From: Bdellovibrionales bacterium
GTDB lineage: Bacteria > Bdellovibrionota > Bdellovibrionia > Bdellovibrionales > UBA1609
Assembly (NCBI GenBank): GCA_016716765.1
Contig: JADJVA010000014.1
Coordinates: 1-28,884 of the forward strand
Length of the DNA stretch: 28,884 nucleotides
Direction: 5' to 3'
Position numbers and translations under genes: made by a program. The notes beneath the pieces are model-generated. The model saw only the letters and a program-made list of their open reading frames with translations. It was not told the DNA's origin and searched no databases. Positions 8,949 to 17,805 of this stretch are shown here, piece after piece (positions within the stretch are counted from its first letter, which is position 1; each line of letters begins with the position of its first letter).

Positions 8949-10384
8949 CAGGACTCCTTGGATTTTGGGGAACCCGAGTCTGGCATTTCACCTATAGACC
9001 CCTCAGCCAATTGCGTTGCTCTAAAGCTCTTAAATGTTTCTTCAACCTCACTGGGATCCATCAGAGGCGTCTGAACCTCAGTCATGGATGGTCCACTCTT
9101 CCATATGGCTCGACCCGGAATATCTGGCAAATCAGTGGCACGTCCGTTTCCCAAGACGGAAATACTTGAGGCGTCGTTTTGCATTTGAAAGCACAAGACT
9201 CCGGTCAGATTGGCTTTGACCTGGGGGTCGAGGGATTGCTTGTCAGGTCGTTGGGTTGCAACGATCAAATGCACACCAACGGCCCGGCCCAACCGTGCGA
9301 TTCGACTTAGAACCCGCCGAGCCTTTTGAATACTCTGTGCATACCTTGAATCTTGTACCAAAAACATTTCGGCCGCCTCATCAATGACAATAACAATCCG
9401 AAAGAGAGGGGCCCGCCTCGATGTCTTGCCATTGGCCAGTTTCCTGTGGCGGCTCATGAACTGCTCAATATCCTTTGAGCCATCATGCTTGAGTGCTTCC
9501 ATTCGCTCATCCAATATCGCGTCCATGATAGAGAGCTCTCTTGCGGCTTGCTCAACGCTACCGACCACTTGAATTCCTCGAATTCCTTCGAAGATCTGGA
9601 ATTCCAATCCTCCCTTGAGATCCACCAATAGGAATTGAGTTTGAGGCTGATTCACGTAGAGCGTGGTGATGATTTGCCGAATGGCTGTGGATTTGCCACC
9701 TCCCGTTTGACCCGAAATCATGAGATGCGGATTTTCGATCAAGGAAGAAGTGACTTGCATTGCACGCGTTCTGCCTACCACAAATCTGTAAGCCTTTAAG
9801 GCCATCAGGTTCTCAATCACCGTGCGCTTGGGCATGGGCTCATGGGCATAGATAATATCCACCGTGGCTCGAGAGCGATTTTCTCTCATATCGTCGATGT
9901 AAACTTGAAGGTTCGCTTCAAGGCTCTCTTTGGCGCTTTTGAATTTCGTCAATGGAAATCCGGCATTGCTGATACGGAGCTTGCGGCTGAAATCGTCCAC
10001 TGGGTGGTCAGAGATAAAATAGGGCAACTTGCCAATGGCATTCTTAAAACCGGCGTTAAGAAAAACAGTGGTCAAACGATCAATCATTTTTTCCCGATAA
10101 ATGGCCTGTCGAATCCCCCACAGAAAAAAGCCAAGGCAGGAGAACAAGAGGGCGTAGACCAAATAGCCCATTCCAGTTGGATAGAAGGGGAGGTTTATCT
10201 TATTGAGTAGCATATAATCCATGCGACTCAATAAAATAAGTTCGGTTTTAACACCAACAAGGAGGCAATAGTAAATCGAGATGGTTCCCAATCGAAATCC
10301 GCGATAAATTTCTCGAAATGGCTGGGTACAGATTCGAATCATGCGAAGGATACTGTCACTCCGCTCTTGCTTGAGCTCTCTCAA
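8948..10384 (-). CDS. FtsK/SpoIIIE-type coupling ATPase (TcpA-like)
   Basis: An intact 478-residue DNA translocase that would bring the transferred DNA to the secretion channel. Residues about 35-55 and 73-93 are membrane segments. The motor domain holds Walker A GQTGGGKS (225-232), Walker B VIVIDEAAE (331-339) and the FtsK signature VATQRPD (375-381). It lacks the long linker and the gamma DNA-reading domain of chromosomal FtsK. It therefore fits TcpA/ICE coupling proteins rather than cell-division FtsK. Its ATG overlaps the virB10 stop (ATGA), and its own stop overlaps the relaxation gene (ATGA). No VirD4/TraG is present, so this is the likely coupling protein of the element. Confidence 0.85.
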   Translation of the reverse strand: MRELKQERSDSILRMIRICTQPFREIYRGFRLGTISIYYCLLVGVKTELILLSRMDYMLLNKINLPFYPTGMGYLVYALLFSCLGFFLWGIRQAIYREKMIDRLTTVFLNAGFKNAIGKLPYFISDHPVDDFSRKLRISNAGFPLTKFKSAKESLEANLQVYIDDMRENRSRATVDIIYAHEPMPKRTVIENLMALKAYRFVVGRTRAMQVTSSLIENPHLMISGQTGGGKSTAIRQIITTLYVNQPQTQFLLVDLKGGLEFQIFEGIRGIQVVGSVEQAARELSIMDAILDERMEALKHDGSKDIEQFMSRHRKLANGKTSRRAPLFRIVIVIDEAAEMFLVQDSRYAQSIQKARRVLSRIARLGRAVGVHLIVATQRPDKQSLDPQVKANLTGVLCFQMQNDASSISVLGNGRATDLPDIPGRAIWKSGPSMTEVQTPLMDPSEVEETFKSFRATQLAEGSIGEMPDSGSPKSKES

Positions 10385-11259
10385 TTTTCACCTCCAAACA
10401 CAACCCAAATGGGAGTATTCGCCTTCACTTCAATGACATTTCCCTGGTTTCGAACCGATTCCAGGATACTCTTACCCTGATCAAGAGCCGCTTTACCCAT
10501 GCCATTTAAGGCGGCATTACGAAGACTATTGTTTCTGACTGCCACTCCGTTAAAAACTTGGGTCTCCTGAAGACCTTCAGAAAGACCTCCCAGAAAATTA
10601 AGACCTGCGGCAGTTCCAAATTTTAGCGAGTGGGTTTGAACCTTTGATCCCTTTAGTCCAGCAATCATGTCGCTCACATCATACTCATAGGCTGTCACCT
10701 GCTTGCTCGTGCCGTCGGGCCATACAAGTTTTTTGAACACAACAAAGAGACGGTCGTCGCCACTTTGCCCCTGGCCAATGAGAGTCACGCCGGAGTTCAA
10801 GAGGACATCATTCTCGACAATCAAACTCTCACTTGTTTTGGCCTTGATGAGTCCGTCGGAGGCGCCAGTCACTAGCACGGCTTTTACCTGGGAGCCAGCG
10901 GCAATGACTCGAGTGGAAACGCCAATCACCTGAAGAGCCGAGTAGGTTTTCAAAGTCTCAACGATCTTTGGCTTTGGGGCTGGGTCGCTTTTCGACATTT
11001 CTGGAATCTCAAGGGAACTGATCTCCTCCTTTGCGCCTGAATCAGTGACCGAAAAGGTCGAAGATGCTTTCTTACCTATCTGACCATTTCGTATGTAAAT
11101 CACCCAGGGTAAGAGAAGAAAAAGAGGGGCCAAGATCCAAAAGACAGAAACAGAGGAAAGTTTCAGCTTTTCTCCGCTCTGATAGGCTCCTTCTTTTCCC
11201 CAAACCCCGTACTGACTTTGATACTCGGACTTCACTTCAACCTTGGGAGTGTCACTCAC
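10381..11259 (-). CDS. virB10: VirB10/TrbI-like conjugation channel protein
   Basis: An intact 292-residue inner-to-outer membrane scaffold of the type IV secretion channel. It has a short cytosolic N terminus, one membrane helix (residues about 36-57, VFWILAPLFLLLPWVIYI), a proline-containing linker (PAPKPK), and a C-terminal TrbI beta-barrel (VIAAGSQVKAVLVTG, LNSGVTLIGQG, FGTAAGLNFLGG, then ANTPIWVVFGG). In the family this barrel, with VirB7 and VirB9, forms the outer-membrane core. It is shorter than Agrobacterium VirB10 (about 377 residues), mainly in the linker. It overlaps the VirB9-like gene by 8 bases and the coupling ATPase by 4. Confidence 0.85.
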   Translation of the reverse strand: MSDTPKVEVKSEYQSQYGVWGKEGAYQSGEKLKLSSVSVFWILAPLFLLLPWVIYIRNGQIGKKASSTFSVTDSGAKEEISSLEIPEMSKSDPAPKPKIVETLKTYSALQVIGVSTRVIAAGSQVKAVLVTGASDGLIKAKTSESLIVENDVLLNSGVTLIGQGQSGDDRLFVVFKKLVWPDGTSKQVTAYEYDVSDMIAGLKGSKVQTHSLKFGTAAGLNFLGGLSEGLQETQVFNGVAVRNNSLRNAALNGMGKAALDQGKSILESVRNQGNVIEVKANTPIWVVFGGEN

Positions 11260-11624
11260 GGTAGTTCACCTCTACTTCCTTGTTGTGAGCGTCCCGAACC
11301 AGTACAATCTCGTCTCCAGAAGTAGGTACAGTGACAAAACTAAACGCACAACGGCGGCTATCGAGATAGACAAATACGTTGGTTCGAGCTCGCGAAGTGA
11401 GAGCCTTTACGGCTAAATCATTTTTGATATTTTTGAAGTCAAAAACATTTTCGCCCGTCACAACTTCCTTTGGTTTGACTGGAAAGTTCAAGACAGTGAC
11501 TCTGGATCGCGCAATTCTCACCTCGTGAGCCTTTTTCATCACACGGGATCGTCCGTGCAGGTTTATGATTTGCAAAAGAACAAATGGGTCCAAGCATCAT
11601 GAAAATGACGACACTACTTTTCAT
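11252..11624 (-). CDS. Short VirB9/TrbG-like periplasmic protein, one frameshift
   Basis: The start at 11624 (MKSSVVIFMMLGPICSFA) gives a clear signal peptide. Reading moves to the next frame at an A run near 11537 (one extra A) and continues KAHEVRIARSRVTVLNFPVK, FDFKNIKNDLAVKAL, RTNVFVYLDSRRCAFSFVTV, ending at 11252. The total is about 123 residues. The beta-rich pattern and position between virB8 and virB10 match the N-terminal domain of VirB9/TrbG or TraK. The C-terminal VirB9 domain (full length about 290) that pairs with VirB7 and VirB10 is absent. Annotation from the second frame alone (11252-11593) would miss the signal peptide. Confidence 0.65.
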
Positions 11625-12150
11625 TTTTGGACTCCTTAATGTGCTCGACATTGATAAGAAGAAGTCCGTAGGGGTTGACAGCGGTCCGCGAAACAGCAGC
11701 GATCTGGACTTTCAGAGGAAACCTCAAAGCAGATCTCACGGCACCCACAGAAATCACCCGATCAGAATCCACAGAATAGATTCCTTGATTCCCAGTCAAA
11801 GAATTCAAATGGATAAATTGCTTCATTTGACGAGCACTTAATTCCGCCTGCTCTTTGAATTTTTGGTTCTGCAGCTGAGCCTCTAGAAGATCGTTTGCTT
11901 TCATATCAGAATCAAAACGCTGACTCAGCGCAATTCTAATGAAATTCTCGATTTCCTCATTGGATTGCTGACTCCCGACCACCTGCAGAGCTTTTGAGTA
12001 GCATGATCTTTCAATGATGATAGGCTCCTTGCCGTTTGCTTCAAAAAGCAAAACGGAAAGCATGATGGATACAATAGTGAGGCATATTAACGCAGATTTG
12101 AGTCCCGTATTTTCAATAGCCATTTTGGCCCAAGCTGAGCTTATTCTCAT
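11614..12150 (-). CDS. VirB8/TraE-like inner-membrane protein
   Basis: An intact 178-residue bitopic protein: cytosolic N terminus, one membrane helix (residues about 17-37, SALICLTIVSIMLSVLLF), and a periplasmic domain of about 140 residues containing VEEIENFIRIAL-type helix sequence (NEEIENFIRIALSQRFDSD) and strands ending YGLLLINVEHIKES. Length and topology fit F-type TraE (about 188 residues) better than Agrobacterium VirB8 (about 237). Both play the same assembly role, linking the inner-membrane complex to VirB9 and VirB10. GGAGAG precedes the start. It overlaps the VirB9-like signal peptide gene by 11 bases. Confidence 0.7.
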   Translation of the reverse strand: MRISSAWAKMAIENTGLKSALICLTIVSIMLSVLLFEANGKEPIIIERSCYSKALQVVGSQQSNEEIENFIRIALSQRFDSDMKANDLLEAQLQNQKFKEQAELSARQMKQFIHLNSLTGNQGIYSVDSDRVISVGAVRSALRFPLKVQIAAVSRTAVNPYGLLLINVEHIKESKNEK

Positions 12151-12180
12151 TTAGTTCTCTCCTCTGTGATTTCTATATTT

Positions 12181-13049
12181 CTATATATTTACTTTTTCTC
12201 TTTGCTTAGAACGATAGCTTCTTGCTACTTGTTTGGAGACTGTGCTGATGGGTTTACGTACTGACCATTTGCTGGCTGCCATTAGATGAGTTGGGGTCAA
12301 TGCGGCTGCACCCATTATCAATCCACCCATTTGTCCGGTCACGTCGCCCACCGTGCCCTTGCAAGAGCGCGAACAAGCATCGGCGTCACCAAGATAGAAA
12401 AGGCCAAGAGTAGGTTCAGGACAATTGCCGATAGAAAGTTGATATTATGATTTTCATTATTGATATCGCTCACGGACAAACTCCAAAGCAGAGTCGCCAT
12501 CACGGACCACACACATTTCCAACAACTCACTTCGATTAGGGACCGAAACAGACCCTTAGTGGCCGAGGCCGTCGCGGGAAAGACAAAAAGGGCGATTAAA
12601 AGCGGAGAAAAAACATATAAAAGAGTCCATGCATACATAAAGCAGGCATCAGCAAAGTAAACGGCGATGTATAGGACAAAAAATGTGAGAAATGAGATGC
12701 TCAAAATAAGGACGTCCTTGACCGAAACCCAGGAGGCGCTGAGCGATTGAAGCCTATCTCCCATTCGATTTAGAATGAGATGAAAGTTGTTCACATCCCC
12801 CAACTCCTGAGCCAACGAATCCGAGAGGTCCGCTAAAAAATTGCTTATCTCCGGGAACGCCACCAGCATTATGGCAGCTACAAAAACACGCCCTACAAGC
12901 TGTAAAAAAGCCGGCGATCCGCCCAAGGGAATCTTAAAATACTCAAGGACGACCCCTAAAATCAAAAAGAAGGCGATGAGACTATAGAAGAGTTGTTCAA
13001 AAATCCCGTGGATTTGATGAGCCTCCTTTGCAAGCCAACTTGCATCCAT
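12181..13049 (-). CDS. VirB6/TrbL-like polytopic membrane protein, one frameshift
   Basis: About 289 residues if one base is restored near 12360. The first frame (12339-13049) holds several membrane helices (LFYSLIAFFLILGVVLEYF, FVAAIMLVAFP, VLILSISFLTFFVLYIAVYF, WTLLYVFSPLLIALFVFP, AIVLNLLLAFSILVTPMLV). The second frame supplies a soluble tail (GTVGDVTGQMGGLIMGAAAL, then a basic end) down to the stop at 12181. The VirB6/TrbL family forms the inner-membrane part of the DNA path. Start and neighbours agree: it begins two bases after the end of the TrbJ-like gene, which is virB5-virB6 order. Confidence 0.75.
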
Positions 13050-13050
13050 T

Positions 13051-13738
13051 CTAAAACCTCGGTCTTTCGAATTTTGGTGCCGATTCTCTCAGGGCATCAC
13101 TTAAAACATGGGAGGCGGCCAAGTACTCTCGAGTAGCATCCTTTTCCTTTTTATTTTCTTGAGCGAGTCTTTGGGCCTGGAGCTTGAGTCCACTGGCCTG
13201 GGCACGCAACGAGGCATTCATGACATGTAAAAGCACCCCAATCGACTGTGCAGTGAGCTTTTGAGCCCCTCCCGGTGAACCTGATGAGAAAACTGAGTAA
13301 TCTCACTCCCTACGCGATCAATTTCCCTTGAATATTCAATCATAGAATTCCCCACGGTCAGAGCCTCTGAAGCTGCTTGATCTGAATTTTGCTGAGCCAG
13401 AGAGTCCGGTGAATCCTGACTCTTCCATAGAGGCCCTGCAGTTTTGAAATGGCATCTGTCACTTCCCTGAGATCCCCTAAACAGTTTTAAGTCAACAGAG
13501 GGGCCTAATGTTTGAGCCAGATGAAGAGAATCATTGATACCCGCATTGATTTGGCGCAAAAGATCTAAGTTGTCTCTGCCATTTCGCAACATGCCCTGAA
13601 GATGAGCAAGCTGCTCAAGGGAATTGCTCACCAGTTGTGCGAGCAAGGGAAGATCCCCACCAAAAAATCGCCGTAACTCTTCAAAGGAAAAATTGCGATA
13701 ACCAGTGTGGTTACCGTTGCCAATATCGACTTCTTCAT
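13051..13738 (-). pseudogene. VirB5/TrbJ-like pilus-associated protein, frameshifted
   Basis: The start at 13738 overlaps the VirB4 stop (ATGA) and gives a signal peptide (MKKSILATVTTLVIAIFPLK, cleavage near SYG). A T run near 13665 lacks one T, after which LPLLAQLVSNSLEQLAHLQG, GRDNLDLLRQINAGINDSL and an out-of-frame segment LGDLREVTDAISKLQGLYGR (about 13425-13485) follow. The frame is then regained. A third indel near 13282 leads to SPGGAQKLTAQSIGVLLHVM and the long helix ending at 13051. The total is about 229 residues, mostly helical, like TrbJ/VirB5 proteins found at the pilus tip or in the periplasm. The compensated indels leave every conserved stretch readable. Confidence 0.7.
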
Positions 13739-16140
13739 TGTTTCACCCCACTCAATTGATATCCAAACGGATGTGATACGGCCAATTCCATCAGGATTTG
13801 AAGCTTTGAAGCTTCTGGTTTTTGGCGCTTCATTTCCTCAAGAAAAGCCAAATCCTTAGGGTCTGTTGTCGCCAGCCAGTACTCAAAAGGAGTTGACTCA
13901 ATTGAGACGACAGCTCTACGGTCCTCACAGATCAAAAATGCTTCAGAAAATTTGCCACGTTCCTGAGTGAGCGACGAGATCAACTCCATCTCACGCTCAT
14001 TGAGATTGAGTGCCGCCTTTAGCCGCTCTTGATCTGCGCCCTTTTGCTTGAGAATCCATTTGATCGAGGAATTGGGCATGATCGCATTGCGGCCTTGCTT
14101 TTTGCAAAATCGTCAATATTCTGAGAGATCGCAATGCAACTTGCATAGTACTTTCGGAAGGTACGAAACACCTCCGCAATAAAGGTCGAGCCAGCATCTG
14201 ATTCAAGAAGTTTCCATGATTCATCAAAGATGAGAAACTTCATGACGGACCGATCCTTTTGAACTTCCCTTAGTACAAGATCGGTAATTATAAAAAGACA
14301 TACGGCTTGCAGATCAGGATAGGTCTCAAGATTCTTGAGGTCAAAACACACGATACGCTTTTCAAATTCAACCGAAGTCGAGTGATCGACAAATTTGCCA
14401 AATGGTGTGTCTCCGCACCAAGGCTTAAGAATCCTGGCTAGCTTAGAAATTTGGGGTTCTGATTTTGTTCTAAATGACTCTTAAGATCTCTGAGTCGCGG
14501 CTTTAAGATCGACCGATAAACCTCCAAAATAGATGATTCAATTTCGGCCCGTTCAAACCGACCTAAGCGTTTCTCTCCCTCCTCTTTTGTCATAAGCTCC
14601 ACAAGTCCTACAAGGAACTTAATCTTTTGATCGCTGGGTTCCTTCTCTCCGCTGCTCAAATCGAATGGGTTAATGGAAAGAGGGATGTTAGTGCCCAACG
14701 GAATGTATTGCCCGTCAAGAATCTCGCAGGTTTTCTGATAGACCCTCCAATATCAAGGATAAAAACTTTTGGATTTTCCTTCAGCATTTGATTGATCATC
14801 AAATTTGTCAGATAACTCTTACCACTGCCACTTCCTCCGCTAATGACTTGGTTGGCGTTGGTTAGTTGTTTGGCGAAGGGGTCAAATGAAAATAGCCCTC
14901 CTGACCGATTGCGGAGCACGATCGCGGGACTCTCAAAACCACTCCATGGCGCAAACAGAGGGATGAGATCCTTCAAATTTGAGGTTTTAATCCTTCTGGA
15001 TCTTTCTCGACCACGGGCATTTGGAATACTCAAATCGCGAAAGATTTCATAGCTTGCAAGACTTTCAACCATTCCCTCGGCACCACCAAATTCACGGAGC
15101 GTGAGGAGTGTTCGTCCGACAAGTTCATTTAGCCTACCTAAGTTACGGGACCTTAAAACAATATTAAGGCTCACATAAAAGACCTTCTCTCCACTGGCAA
15201 TCATCTGGCAGAGTAGATCTTCAAGATCTCCAAGTTTGGCCCCACTTTCAATATCCGACACTCCCTTCTTCCCATGGACCAAAGCGTAGGCCATGCGCCG
15301 TTGAGTCTGAAGATTCTGGATTTCTTTGGCTTGATCTGGCATGTGAACTGATAGAAAAAGCCTTGAATCAAAAGGAAGATTTTGTAAAGTTTGCGCCATA
15401 GAAGCGAAGGTCTGATCCGGAAGCGTCTTTAATGAAATGACACTGTGATGCATTTCTCCAGCCGTGAATCCAGATACAGACTTATTGACGTCTGAGAATA
15501 GAATTGAATCTCTGATATCTTCGGGATCGTATTGCCCCAGCCCTAAGGGGCGAGTTGGATTCCATTGTTCATACATAACTCGCACCAAAGCATCAGGATT
15601 AATCACACTGGTCTCAATCCCCAAAGTTGCAAGTCCCGCAACAAATGATTGTCTGACCTTCTCGGCTCGATCAATTTCTGAACGCAAGCGATTTTCAGAG
15701 AGACCTTGGAAATCATGTTTTCCAAAGCGGAAAAGCCTTGGTCTATCCGTTAAATCAGAATTAAATGGAAGGCGAACAAAGACCTTAAGCACGGGACCAA
15801 CCAATTCACCTCTGCTACTTAACCTTGAGAATTTCTCTATTCTCGTCTTCATTAGTTCTTGAATAATGGGATTTTGATTCTGTTGGCCGCTCATACTTTT
15901 GAACACTGAGAGATCTGACCCTGCGATATCTTGGATAAATTGAAAATCTATCCCAGAAGGGAGTCCGTTTATAAAATCCTTGATGCGAACAGAAAGAACA
16001 TTGATTGCCTCATCTTCAGAACATGAAATATCAAGAGTTGAGAGTTCGAGTCCAAACCCAATTGAATTGTCCTTAAAGACAGTAAGTCCGTCCTCAAATC
16101 CCCAAACCTGTAGATCTTCACAAAGTGCTTTGGCCTTCAT
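13735..16140 (-). pseudogene. virB4: VirB4/TraC-type conjugation ATPase, three frameshifts
   Basis: About 800 residues when joined, normal for the family that powers pilus assembly and substrate transfer at the inner membrane. The start at 16140 (MKAKALCEDLQVWGF) overlaps the VirB3 stop as ATGA. The frame is open further upstream to 16314, but only within VirB3. The N-terminal domain runs to about residue 420. Walker A is GGSGSGKS (about residues 434-441, near 14815-14840). After a frame change near 14735 the reading continues IPLSINPFDLSSGEKEPSD, then a change near 14440, then Walker B FLIFDESWKLLES (near 14205-14240) and AISQNIDDFAKSK. A last change near 14080 leads to the TraC-like C terminus. 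All motor motifs are intact. Confidence 0.85.
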
Positions 16141-16460
16141 AGCTTCCTCCTCACGATTTTTCTTCCTTTTAGTGCCGAATCTGTGCGACAAAGCGGAAAA
16201 GCGCCCAAAGATTTTGGAGTCAAATGGAAGATGGCTAGATGCTTCAAGTAGTTGTCGGGCTTTCCCACTTTCACAATTCTTAAAATCATGGTGAGAAGAA
16301 CTGTCGGTACCCAAACAAGAAAGAAGCGATAGTCAAATTGACTAAAAATAAAATTAAGACAGGCCATAGTAAAAAAGATCACAAAGAGATCAAACATCTC
16401 GAATCCAAAGATCTTTGATCTCCGATCCAAGCACTGGCTCATTGGTGATGACTCAAGCAT
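16137..16460 (-). CDS. VirB3/TraL-like membrane protein
   Basis: A 107-residue protein. The ATG at 16460 follows a strong GGGAGGA Shine-Dalgarno. The longer frame upstream would start with TTG inside a hairpin and is rejected. Two adjacent membrane helices (FDLFVIFFTMACLNFIFS and FFLVWVPTVLLTMIL, residues about 23-60) and a basic C terminus (LKGRKIVRRKL) match VirB3/TraL, the small partner that docks VirB4 at the membrane. The stop overlaps the virB4 start. Its place between the pilin and VirB4 is the canonical one. Confidence 0.8.
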   Translation of the reverse strand: MLESSPMSQCLDRRSKIFGFEMFDLFVIFFTMACLNFIFSQFDYRFFLVWVPTVLLTMILRIVKVGKPDNYLKHLAIFHLTPKSLGAFPLCRTDSALKGRKIVRRKL

Positions 16461-16522
16461 TTTTTCCTCCCAAAGAAGTGGATTACTATCATAAGAGCCA
16501 AAATCGTATACAGAAGATGATT

Positions 16523-16548
16523 GAGTTCCCTGCAAAGCGAGGGAACTC
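16523..16548. promoter_or_regulatory. Intercistronic hairpin after the pilin gene
   Basis: Perfect arms GAGTTCCC and GGGAACTC with a 10-base loop, 12 bases downstream of the pilin stop and about 60 bases upstream of the virB3 start. No T run follows on the minus strand, so full termination is unlikely. A stem here would protect or partly attenuate the message, a common way to make much more pilin than channel protein. Confidence 0.55.
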
Positions 16549-16559
16549 TTGTGGTCAAT

Positions 16560-16847
16560 TTAGTGAACAAGACTGCGAATCAAATCGACTATGCTCTGAG
16601 CACCAAAGCCCACCATCGCTCCAATAATGGCCAGTACTAAGTGCGAGCGAGCACTCGGCGAACCTGTTACATAGGAAAGACCGGCAAATACCAGACCCAA
16701 TACCGCCGCAAGCGGCAGTATTGTTCCTGTCAAATGAGACTGGACGGCTTGCATAGTCGATTCTACGCTGGCAAGTGCCAGCGATGGCACAACGTCAAAA
16801 GCAAAGGCAAAGGCAAACAAACAAACACAAGTATTTCTCAAATTCAT
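16560..16847 (-). CDS. virB2: VirB2/TrbC-like conjugative pilin
   Basis: A 95-residue pilin precursor. The ATG at 16847 follows TTAGAGG. The signal peptide (NLRNTCVCLFAFAFAFDVV, cleavage near SLALA) is followed by the mature pilin with two apolar helices: GTILPLAAVLGLVFAGLSYV, then LVLAIIGAMVGFGAQSIVDL, joined by a short polar loop (GSPSARSH). This is the VirB2/TrbC layout. It is the first virB-type gene of the operon and is followed by the 8-bp hairpin. The Phe-Ala repeat in the signal peptide comes from a short tandem DNA repeat that could slip. Confidence 0.85.
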   Translation of the reverse strand: MNLRNTCVCLFAFAFAFDVVPSLALASVESTMQAVQSHLTGTILPLAAVLGLVFAGLSYVTGSPSARSHLVLAIIGAMVGFGAQSIVDLIRSLVH

Positions 16848-16904
16848 TTTAACCTCTAAAATATTGAGTGAACCCACCTATCGATTGGACGTCACGGTCA
16901 CCCT

Positions 16905-17269
16905 CTAGGAAGCCACATCTGCAGATTTTGCCTCTCTTGGAAATAAACTCATGAACATTTGAGAGGCCAGATCCGGAAACGAAAGAACCAAATGAGTTTT
17001 GACGTCAGCAATGAGTCGACCATTGCCCACTGGGTTCTGAAAGTGTCTTCTTGATTCAATCTCGAAGGTCTTTGCAAAAATGGTATAGCCGGATGAAGTG
17101 TTTCGATTCTTGGAGAGAAAATAGGTGTTACGCGGAAAAATAAATAGCTTAATGATGTAAAAATTGACGCCTTCATTTAGATAAGCGTATCCCGCAGTTT
17201 TTAGGTCTAAAAGCTGACCATCTACTTCTCTTCCACGAAAATCTCGTAGCGTGTTCCGGTGTTCCTCAT
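16905..17269 (-). CDS. Hypothetical protein upstream of the pilin, one frameshift
   Basis: The start at 17269 (MRNTGTRYEIFVEEK) has AAGGAGAT upstream. One A is missing at an A run near 17223, after which VDGQLLDLKTAGYAYLNEGV, FYIIKLFIFPRNTYFLSKNR, SSGYTIFAKTFEIESRRHF and LVLSFPDLASQMFMSLFPRE continue to the stop at 16905. This gives about 121 residues, soluble, beta-rich in the middle, without a signal peptide. No single frame shows more than a shadow, so automated calling would miss it. I do not recognise the family. It sits just upstream of VirB2 in the transfer operon and may be a cytoplasmic regulator or assembly factor. Confidence 0.6.
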
Positions 17270-17364
17270 AAATTAGATCTCCTTAAATTAAATGAAATTT
17301 CTATTCCATTGAACGTGGCTTGATTGCGATAAAAAAATGAGACATCCATTAGAACGCAAATGAG

Positions 17365-17601
17365 CTAGGGTATCTCTCTCAGTCCCGGCCCTCTGCCGAT
17401 AAGACGAAACTTATCTTCAAAACACTCCATCGAATGATCGACAGGCAAGAAAGTGTCCTGATAATCATGAAAGTACAGACAGTTCACGCAATGGGCGTAA
17501 CTGCTCAAATATTCAAATAAGAGATGGCCGCAGCGCGGACACTCGCAAAGATGGTGGTAAGATTCAGAACGAGCTTGATAGGGTGGACGGTAGAAATTCA
17601 T
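17365..17601 (-). CDS. Small zinc-ribbon protein
   Basis: A 78-residue protein. The ATG at 17601 follows GGAGGAAG. An earlier in-frame start at 17631 has no such site. Residues about 19-43 form a zinc ribbon: CPRCGHLLFEYLSSYAHCVNC, two CxxC knuckles 14 residues apart, preceded by LCECPRC. The rest is acidic and aromatic (FHDYQDTFLP). Such ribbons bind DNA, RNA polymerase or partner proteins. It lies about 95 bases upstream of the unknown protein and heads the block that leads into the virB genes, so a regulatory role is possible. Confidence 0.65.
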   Translation of the reverse strand: MNFYRPPYQARSESYHHLCECPRCGHLLFEYLSSYAHCVNCLYFHDYQDTFLPVDHSMECFEDKFRLIGRGPGLREIP

Positions 17602-17805
17602 AACTTCCTCCTTCACCCATTTAAATTGCAAGATCGGAAGCCTATTTGACGGCGGGAATGTGAAATCCAGAAGCTCTTGAATGAAATGACTATTTTTGGT
17701 TTTGGTCCCGATATTTGGATTTTTGAAATAGCCAAAGTCTACTTTTCAGCAAATTTCGTAAAGATTAGGAATCCAGAAAAATGGATTTTTCCAGATGGGA
17801 TGGGC

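Noticed and set aside
16141..16314. N-terminal extension of VirB4 to a start at 16314
   Set aside because: The extension lies wholly inside the VirB3 gene. The ATG at 16140 overlaps the VirB3 stop and begins the family-like sequence.
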